The position numbers and the translations under genes were made by a program. From positions 179,241 to 219,259 of the forward strand of contig NZ_LITU01000059.1 of the NCBI RefSeq assembly GCF_001280595.1: 40,019 bases of DNA, in the 5' to 3' direction. Origin of the DNA: Paenibacillus xylanivorans. GTDB taxonomy: Bacteria; Bacillota; Bacilli; Paenibacillales; Paenibacillaceae. Below, one piece after another: positions 34,930 through 40,019 of this stretch. The stretch's first letter is position 1. The number at the start of each line of letters is the position of its first letter. The notes under the pieces were generated by a model, which saw only the letters and a program-made list of their open reading frames with translations, did no database searches and was not told the DNA's origin.

Positions 34930-34988
34930 TACAAAAAACACAAAAAACAAGCCAGTTCAATCCGTGAAAGGACCAAACTGGCTTGTTA
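34930..34988 (-). terminator. Rho-independent terminator of the kinase gene
   Basis: Stem ACAAGCCAGTT (34947-34957) / AACTGGCTTGT (34976-34986) with an 18-base loop. On the minus strand it is followed by TTTTTTGTGTTTTTTG. It lies about 40 bases past the kinase stop at 35025. Confidence 0.9.
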
Positions 34989-35024
34989 GTTAAGCTTCAC
35001 TACATGGGTAAGAAAATGCTGGAT

Positions 35025-36014
35025 TCAAGCCGTCTCATGCTGTTTCTTCGGCTCTGCTTCGTAGACTTGGGTATGTTCATTTTCTGATAATGTCCATTCT
35101 ACCGTGCCAGGCTTGCGTATTTTCCACATCCAGGCTTGTACTTGAAGTGATCTCTTAACCCAAGCGAGAGACGCACAACGCTGCTCGGAACGAACAGACA
35201 ATCCCCAGTGAATCACACGTGCGAGCCATCGGTTCACATACTCATTATGAGAACGCACAGACGGCAATTCATCGCGGAACAATCTCTGTTTCACGTCCAT
35301 AGGGGGCTGCCCGCATGTCCAATAATGAAGCAACGCTGCCAGACTATATATGTCTGACATCGGCCCCTGACTGGATTTCTCGGAGTAGAATTCAAGAGGT
35401 GAATACCCAGCCGATGTAAAGATCGCCTGTTTTTCTCCGGATTGTACAGGCCAGCGAGCTGCTGAACCGAAGTCCAGTAGTTTAGGCGTACCGTCTTCCA
35501 TCACCATAATATTGGATGGCTTCACATCGCGATGAAGAATTCCCTGCTTATGAATATAGTCCAGTGTATCTACCAATGGAAGCAGCGTCTCCGTAATAAA
35601 TGCCGCATCCAGCGCATGATTTCGCTCAATGAGATATTCGGTCAGGGTTATACCTGGGCAGTACTCCATAACAAGATACCCTGTGTCGTTTTCTTCGAAA
35701 TGATCCACATACGGAACAATATGAGGATGATCCAACGTGGATAACAGCTCTCCTTCTACCAAAAATGCAGCAAGAAGCTCCTGATACTGACCACCGAACC
35801 CTCGTGAAGAACAGAACACTCCCCGTTTGTCGGCCTGACGTGCCGCCAGCCTTTGCGGGAAAAACTCCTTGATCGCTACTTTCGCACCTGTATTCCGATC
35901 TCTTCCTGCATATACAATCGCCAGCTCGCTACTAGCCATGAGATGTCTTACCTGATATGTATCATTTAAAATTACATTGCGTTGCAATGCCATTTTGCAA
36001 TTGTCCTTTTTCAT
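35025..36014 (-). CDS. Soluble Ser/Thr protein kinase (PpkA/PknB-like catalytic domain)
   Basis: A 329-residue protein. ATG at 36014 has AAGAGGG upstream; the open frame reaches 36059 without a site. Residues about 15-285 are a Hanks-type kinase: VAIKEFF with catalytic Lys49, the alpha-C Glu in EGELL, a hinge at VMEYCPG, HRDVKPSNIM (161-170), KLLDFGSAARW (DFG 181-183), and GYSPLEFYSEKSSQGPMSDIYSLAALL. The glycine loop is unusual: MASSELAIVYAG in place of GxGxxGxVY. No membrane helix or sensory domain is present. It could phosphorylate the FHA/PP2C-regulated partners of the CIS cluster 12 kb away, but the distance and the intervening operon mean this is only inference. Confidence 0.9.
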   Translation of the reverse strand: MKKDNCKMALQRNVILNDTYQVRHLMASSELAIVYAGRDRNTGAKVAIKEFFPQRLAARQADKRGVFCSSRGFGGQYQELLAAFLVEGELLSTLDHPHIVPYVDHFEENDTGYLVMEYCPGITLTEYLIERNHALDAAFITETLLPLVDTLDYIHKQGILHRDVKPSNIMVMEDGTPKLLDFGSAARWPVQSGEKQAIFTSAGYSPLEFYSEKSSQGPMSDIYSLAALLHYWTCGQPPMDVKQRLFRDELPSVRSHNEYVNRWLARVIHWGLSVRSEQRCASLAWVKRSLQVQAWMWKIRKPGTVEWTLSENEHTQVYEAEPKKQHETA

Positions 36015-36060
36015 AACAGACCCTCTTTTCAACCTTGTCGATCGGAAGACTTGCCGCATG

Positions 36061-36127
36061 TTGCATCATTCAGTCCAACTAGACAGGCGTTTCATCGCCA
36101 ACCATCTATATAAACCAAATGATGCAA
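36061..36127. promoter_or_regulatory. Inverted repeat in the kinase upstream region
   Basis: TTGCATCATT (36061-36070) and AATGATGCAA (36118-36127) are exact 10-base reverse complements 47 bases apart, covering most of the space upstream of the kinase gene. They could be an operator pair around the promoter or a leader stem. No confident promoter boxes were picked. Confidence 0.4.
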
Positions 36128-36168
36128 TTTGAATCATCCTCATGCGGAAATATTGATAAATTCTAAAT

Positions 36169-37038
36169 TTAATAATTCTTCTGTAAGAATTGCTGAATTT
36201 CTTGGTTCATCTGGATCAACACGTCCTGGGACGGAAAATGACCTGTGTCGTATTTAATTGCTTTGACATTCGGAATAATCTTCTCAGCTCTTTCAATGAC
36301 CCTATCTGCCGGGAAAAAGACATCCTTCTCTCCCACCAGCAGCAGTGTTGGCGATGTATAATTCACCAATTCCTCCTGCTCTGTAAGCTTCGGCATATCC
36401 TGCTCCAGACTGACGTATTTGAAGATTTTCCCGATTATATTTTTATCTATTTCCTTCATACAGCTGCATGACATGATATCCGCGATCTTTTGCAAAGAAG
36501 TAGGAGAAGAAGTCATTCTGTACGTTACGAGAGGTAACACAATATCCTGAGCCATTTTAATCTTGGATCCCACGGCCAGGCCAGCGGGTGCTACCAGAAC
36601 AGAACATGCAATTCGGTCCGGAATGTAGGTTGCCAATCTTAGGATAATTCCGCCTCCAAAGGAAGGTCCGATAAACGCACTTTTTTCGATCTTGTAGTGG
36701 TCCAGCAAATCAGAAATCCACAAAGCCAAACTATCAAACCTTGCCGAAATTCGTGTTTCTTCACTGTAGCCTGGATGACCGATCGTATCCGGCGCGATAA
36801 TCCGGTATTCTTTGAATAAGGAAGAGAACCATGACAACGTCATCGGATTCACACAATTTCCGCCCTGGAGAATAAATAGCGGCTTACCGTCTTCTGGACC
36901 TGTTAATAAAACATGCGTTTGTCCAAAACGTGTCTCCACGTACTCTCGTGTAAAACCCTCGCCCAATTGCTCAACATACGCTTCGTATTCCTCAAGTATG
37001 CTGCTCTTGCCTTCTTCACTTCTATAAATGGAACTCAT
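36169..37038 (-). CDS. Alpha/beta hydrolase
   Basis: A 289-residue protein; ATG at 37038 has GGAGG five bases upstream, while the frame is open to a TTG at 37071. It shows the alpha/beta-hydrolase core: oxyanion strand PLFILQGGNCVNP, nucleophile elbow GPSFGGG (Ser within G-x-S-x-G), acid in LLVGEKDVFFP, and His in YDTGHFPSQD. No signal peptide is present, so it is cytoplasmic. The exact substrate (ester, lactone, peroxide or other) cannot be stated. A 17-bp palindrome precedes the gene. Confidence 0.9.
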   Translation of the reverse strand: MSSIYRSEEGKSSILEEYEAYVEQLGEGFTREYVETRFGQTHVLLTGPEDGKPLFILQGGNCVNPMTLSWFSSLFKEYRIIAPDTIGHPGYSEETRISARFDSLALWISDLLDHYKIEKSAFIGPSFGGGIILRLATYIPDRIACSVLVAPAGLAVGSKIKMAQDIVLPLVTYRMTSSPTSLQKIADIMSCSCMKEIDKNIIGKIFKYVSLEQDMPKLTEQEELVNYTSPTLLLVGEKDVFFPADRVIERAEKIIPNVKAIKYDTGHFPSQDVLIQMNQEIQQFLQKNY

Positions 37039-37078
37039 GTCTGCCTCCTGCAAAGTATACTCTTTCAACAATCTATGG

Positions 37079-37095
37079 ATTTATGGTCCATAAAT
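37079..37095. promoter_or_regulatory. Perfect 17-bp palindrome upstream of the hydrolase gene
   Basis: ATTTATGG-T-CCATAAAT lies 41 bases before the hydrolase ATG and about 20 bases upstream of a possible -10 box TATACT (minus strand, 37059-37054). This is the usual look of a dimeric repressor site, for instance TetR or MarR type. Confidence 0.5.
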
Positions 37096-37100
37096 ATAAA

Positions 37101-37123
37101 AGAGCCCGCTGATGACAGGCTCC
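37101..37123 (-). terminator. Probable terminator after the RNase H gene
   Basis: On the minus strand GAGCCTG-TCATCAG-CGGGCTC forms a stem of 7 pairs including one G-T, followed by TTTTATATTT. It lies 110 bases past the RNase H stop codon, so it also separates that gene from the hydrolase promoter. Confidence 0.6.
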
Positions 37124-37232
37124 TTCATATGTGTAACTTATCATAATGAACTGATTATAGAATGGAAACTGGAAATTGTAAACAGCGTTTCTCATAGAAA
37201 ATTAATAATGAAGCAATAGGAGAGAAAAAGAC

Positions 37233-37922
37233 CTATTTTCGGCCGTAATCCGCCTTGATCTCTCCCCACTGTTTGGTCTGCCATTTTAGCACCTTATTGC
37301 TGTACGTATTCGTCCGTAGCCACTGCTCCGCACGGTCTATCATCAGCCAAATCTCCTCGGTGGAAGCATCCCTTGCGAGTGTCGTGGACACTGCTTTTTG
37401 CTTCAACCATTTCATCGCATTGACAGAGTCCGTATAGACCGTCTTGGTACTTCCCTCTTTTTTGAGATGTGCCAGGGCATGTACAATTGCCAGAAATTCC
37501 CCAAGATTGTTCGTACCCTTCGCAATGGGGCCAACGGAGAAAATAATCTCACCCGTACGGGTATCAACCCCTTTGTACTCCACCGGACCTGGGTTACCGC
37601 GTGTACCAACGTCAACCGAGATGCTGTCATAGTCAATTTCTGCGGAGGTCTCCATGCCCGCGCTTCTTCCGCTACTGCCAGACTTCGTCTTCGAAGAAGC
37701 GCCTGATCCTCTAGCACCAGTCCCCCAATTTCCTTTCCATCCCGCACGATATGCCTCTTCGGCAGCAACTTTCGATTCATACGATTTATATTTTGCTCCG
37801 GTAAAATGATCTGTCTGTGCTTTGCATTCTGCCCAGGTGCTGTATACGCCAGGCTGCTTACCTGCCCAGACGACATAGTATTTCTGCTTTGCCAATATGA
37901 CCCGCTCCTTCGTTTGCTGCAT
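37233..37922 (-). CDS. Ribonuclease HI with N-terminal viroplasmin (RNA:DNA hybrid-binding) domain
   Basis: A 229-residue protein; ATG 37922 has AAGGA upstream, and a TTG at 37895 with GGAG is a possible alternative start. Residues about 13-62 form the caulimovirus viroplasmin/hybrid-binding domain (YYVVWAGKQPGVYSTWAECKAQTDHFTGAKYKSYESKVAAEEAY). A Gly/Ser-rich linker follows to about residue 92. Residues 95-229 form RNase H type 1, with the acidic residues in SVDVGTRGNPGP, NNLGEFLAIVHAL, YTDSVNAMKWL and EIKADYGRK. It cleaves the RNA strand of RNA:DNA hybrids, in replication and R-loop removal. It is a stand-alone gene. Confidence 0.92.
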   Translation of the reverse strand: MQQTKERVILAKQKYYVVWAGKQPGVYSTWAECKAQTDHFTGAKYKSYESKVAAEEAYRAGWKGNWGTGARGSGASSKTKSGSSGRSAGMETSAEIDYDSISVDVGTRGNPGPVEYKGVDTRTGEIIFSVGPIAKGTNNLGEFLAIVHALAHLKKEGSTKTVYTDSVNAMKWLKQKAVSTTLARDASTEEIWLMIDRAEQWLRTNTYSNKVLKWQTKQWGEIKADYGRK

Positions 37923-37971
37923 TCAATTCCTTATTGTAAACGATAGGGAGGTGAGATTGAAAGGAGTGGAT

Positions 37972-38481
37972 TCATCTTGTTCCTACAGTGGATTCCCTCC
38001 ATTTCTTCAACATGTCCAATGCTACTTCCAGAAGCTTGCTTTGGTTATGTGAGATTTGGATTTCAATCCGTTGTTGACACCCAAGGTTTTGTGAATCCGA
38101 TAACCTATCCATCATTTGCTCCAGCAACATAAATGATTGCGCGCTCACTTCCAGACTGGAATCACCGATAAATGGAATAATGTTCTCTATATGTACTATG
38201 TAATTCAGGTTTTCAAGAGCATATAGCAGTGTGCCTCTGCTTCCTGATGTCTTGGGGTCTGTGATGACTTCAATTAACGGTTCGACTGCTCGATCATCTC
38301 CAATGTCAGATAATGCGATGGCAATTTCGTTTCGCAGTATTTTGTTGTCAGTAGATTTCAGGAGTTCAATCAAGTAAGCAAATTGAGTTGTATCCTTTTT
38401 TTGACCCATATGTGCTATTTGTTTAACAACGCCTTCCATATCTCCTTCGGAAAGATGCTTTTGTATCATGTTCGTATACAT
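37972..38481 (-). CDS. HEAT-repeat protein
   Basis: About 169 residues; ATG 38481 or GTG 38496 may be the start (GAGGAG upstream of both). It consists of two to three HEAT-like helical repeats, for example LIELLKSTDNKILRNEIAIALSDIGDDRAVEPLIEVI and ALENLNYIVHIENIIPFIGDSSLEVSAQSFMLLEQMM. Such scaffolds bind proteins or peptides, and no enzymatic motif is visible. No partner can be inferred from its neighbours, RNase H and a divergent DUF421 gene. Confidence 0.8.
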   Translation of the reverse strand: MYTNMIQKHLSEGDMEGVVKQIAHMGQKKDTTQFAYLIELLKSTDNKILRNEIAIALSDIGDDRAVEPLIEVITDPKTSGSRGTLLYALENLNYIVHIENIIPFIGDSSLEVSAQSFMLLEQMMDRLSDSQNLGCQQRIEIQISHNQSKLLEVALDMLKKWRESTVGTR

Positions 38482-38561
38482 TGTACGTTGTATCACTCCT
38501 CATTTTGTTAGAAGAAAGCTCTTCATAATAATATCGGTCATTACCTTATTTTAGGATGTAG

Positions 38562-38567
38562 TATAAT
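38562..38567 (+). promoter_or_regulatory. Candidate -10 box upstream of the DUF421 gene
   Basis: A perfect TATAAT lies 128 bases before the DUF421 start, in the short divergent region next to the HEAT-repeat gene. No good -35 sequence was found at the usual distance. Confidence 0.35.
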
Positions 38568-38694
38568 GGTCCTTATAATGTCGGGACTATTTTCCTTATC
38601 CACATCTCTTGTCCTAAGCGATTGTATATTTCAACCAGATCAAGAACAGGCTAATAAATACGACAATGATTTGGTACAGAAAGGAATACAATCA

Positions 38695-39261
38695 ATGGAC
38701 TGGATATGGAAATCCATCTTGCTTGTACTGATTGGCATGATTCTGCTACGGATTGCTGGACGTAAATCAATCTCGCAGATGAGTGTCGCCACGACCGTTA
38801 TCATTATCTCGATTGGGACCACGATCGTGCAGCCTATCGCGAATCACGAGTTAGGCAAAGCAATCGGGTCAGCGGCGGTATTTATCCTCACGCTCCTGCT
38901 CGTTGAACAATTGCAATTGAAGTTTAATTGGTTTGAAAAACTGATGAGCGGAAAATCGAAGGTTGTCGTAGAAGATGGAAAGTTGAATCTGCCGAATTTG
39001 AAACGCATGCGCTTTTCGGTGGACCAGTTGGAGATGCAACTGCGGGAAAAAGGGATTACAAGTATTGCCGATCTGGAAACGGCCACGATGGAACCAAACG
39101 GGCAACTCGGATATGTGCTCAAACGACACGCACGCCCAGTAACCATAGGCGATTTGGAAGCACTTCTGAAGCAAGGAACGTGGCCCACGGAATCCAAGGA
39201 CCTGTTCCAGGAGGTCATTCAGGATGGACACTCGCGTCCGATTGACTCCAAGATACAGTAA
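38695..39261 (+). CDS. DUF421/YetF-type membrane protein
   Basis: A 188-residue protein; ATG 38695 has AAAGGA nine bases upstream, whereas the frame open to 38566 encodes an unrelated-looking extension. Three N-terminal membrane helices (WKSILLVLIGMILLRIAG, VATTVIIISIGTTIVQP, IGSAAVFILTLLLVEQL) are followed by a cytoplasmic domain (VVVEDGKLNLPNLKRMRFSVDQLEMQLREKGITSIADLETATMEPNGQLGYVLK). The motif GRKSISQMS after the first helix is typical of the family. Family members occur widely in spore-formers; the molecular function is unclear. Confidence 0.92.
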   Translation: MDWIWKSILLVLIGMILLRIAGRKSISQMSVATTVIIISIGTTIVQPIANHELGKAIGSAAVFILTLLLVEQLQLKFNWFEKLMSGKSKVVVEDGKLNLPNLKRMRFSVDQLEMQLREKGITSIADLETATMEPNGQLGYVLKRHARPVTIGDLEALLKQGTWPTESKDLFQEVIQDGHSRPIDSKIQ

Positions 39262-39263
39262 AT

Positions 39264-39302
39264 AAAACACACCCGAATGCCTAATGCTTTCAGGTGTGTT
39301 TT
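39264..39302. terminator. Bidirectional terminator between DUF421 and SsuD-like genes
   Basis: AAAACACACC (39264-39273) and GGTGTGTTTT (39293-39302) are exact reverse complements separated by 19 bases. A-rich and T-rich flanks allow use on either strand. The genes on both sides converge on it. Confidence 0.85.
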
Positions 39303-39332
39303 AGTTGTCTAATTCGGCAATCCGTTATGAAA

Positions 39333-40019
39333 TTAGGATTTGGAGGTAACTTCCGTTTTGACCACACGATCTAGAATGTTGGTATTGGCAATGATTTCAC
39401 CAAATGGGCCGACAAAGGAACGATCGCCGCTTTCTCCATGTTGCGAGTACTGAAGCTTGGGAAACAACAGCTCCGCGGTACGATAAGCTTCCTCCAGGTG
39501 CGGATAACCGGATAAAATGAAGGTCTCGATTCCCAGCTCTTCATATTCTCTGATTCTGGCTGCGACCTGATCGGGATCACCGACAAGTGCTGTTCCAGCT
39601 CCTCCTCTGACCAATCCGATGCCCGCCCAAAGATTGGGGCTAATCTCAAGGTTGGAACGATCACCATTATGCAGACTGGCCATTCGTTGTTGTCCCACGG
39701 AATCCATGCGGGCATAGATTTTCTGGGCAGAGGCTATCGTCTCGTCATCCAGGTGGGCGATCAGCTCATTTGCGGCCTTCCATGCTTCATCTGCTGTCCG
39801 ACGCACAATAACATGCATGCGTATGCCAAAACGAATGCTTCTTCCTTTTTTCGCAGCCAGCTCCCGCATTTGATGAATTTTGGCTTCCACCTGACCTGGA
39901 GGCTCACCCCATGTTAAATACACATCGACATGGTCCGCCGCCACTTCCATTGCAGCTCCCGAGGAACCTCCAAAATAGAGTGGTGGATGTGGCTTTTGGA
40001 TGGTCGGATACAGGACAGA
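39333..40019 (-). CDS. ssuD: LLM flavin-dependent monooxygenase, alkanesulfonate monooxygenase (SsuD)-like, N-terminus cut by window edge
   Basis: The C-terminal 228 residues are present and the frame remains open to the right edge. The sequence begins [20 protein letters not shown], then [44 protein letters not shown], and [27 protein letters not shown], all close to SsuD. SsuD is a FMNH2-dependent enzyme that releases sulfite from alkanesulfonates for sulfur supply, working with flavin reductase SsuE. The missing part holds the N-terminal half of the barrel. The ssuEABC partners are not in the window. Confidence 0.88.
   Translation of the reverse strand, partial: SVLYPTIQKPHPPLYFGGSSGAAMEVAADHVDVYLTWGEPPGQVEAKIHQMRELAAKKGRSIRFGIRMHVIVRRTADEAWKAANELIAHLDDETIASAQKIYARMDSVGQQRMASLHNGDRSNLEISPNLWAGIGLVRGGAGTALVGDPDQVAARIREYEELGIETFILSGYPHLEEAYRTAELLFPKLQYSQHGESGDRSFVGPFGEIIANTNILDRVVKTEVTSKS

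Noticed and set aside
36128..36168. Terminator directly after the alpha/beta hydrolase gene
   Set aside because: Only short A/T dyads (AAATT/AATTT) are present, without a stable stem.

Overview
The window looks like a chromosomal segment of a Gram-positive, endospore-former-type Bacillota, most likely Paenibacillus or a close relative. This rests on strong GGAGG ribosome sites, sigma-A-like promoters, a MalFG-type sugar transporter with an RpiR regulator, a YetF/DUF421 protein, an RNase H with an N-terminal viroplasmin domain, and an SsuD-like monooxygenase. The genus is inferred from gene content and was not tested by a search. No rRNA, tRNA, CRISPR array or insertion sequence was recognised.

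Region A (1-23184, minus strand, read right to left) is one long cluster that I interpret as a contractile injection system (CIS) of type VI secretion/eCIS kind. In transcription order it encodes: a 722-residue sheath-like protein joining TssB-like and TssC-like parts; a 141-residue tube (Hcp-like) protein; a J-domain protein; a membrane FHA protein; a zinc-ribbon FHA protein; a membrane-anchored PP2C phosphatase; a second PP2C-like protein that has lost catalytic residues and carries a membrane segment and TPR-like tail; three unrecognised proteins, probably baseplate or assembly parts (two before and one after an Hsp70/actin-fold ATPase); a DUF1795/DcrB-like protein, the fold of T6SS Eag chaperones; a VgrG-like spike; a pentapeptide-repeat protein; an Imm11/DUF1629-like protein; a DUF4280 PAAR-like tip; and a giant VgrG-Rhs fusion whose variable C-terminus lies beyond base 1. 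Many genes overlap by start/stop codons (ATGA, GTGA, TGATG). No ClpV-type AAA+ ATPase, TssJLM membrane complex, tape-measure or lysis gene lies in the window.

Region B (23185-25949) is a 578-bp divergent regulatory region followed by a plus-strand gene for a membrane-anchored von Willebrand A protein, closed by a strong terminator. A Ser/Thr kinase lies at 35025-36014. Together, kinase, vWA, FHA and PP2C recall the T6SS PpkA/Fha/PppA phosphorylation switch, but the kinase link is inference.

Region C (25964-34754, minus strand) is an amino-sugar operon: ABC solute-binding lipoprotein, two permeases, a DUF4127 protein, ManNAc-6-P epimerase (NanE), an RpiR-type regulator, a ROK kinase (NanK-like) and an FAD-dependent oxidoreductase. 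No sialate lyase (NanA) is present here.

Region D (35025-40019) holds independent genes: the kinase, an alpha/beta hydrolase, RNase HI, a HEAT-repeat protein, a DUF421 membrane protein, and the C-terminal part of an SsuD-like LLM flavin monooxygenase cut by the right edge.
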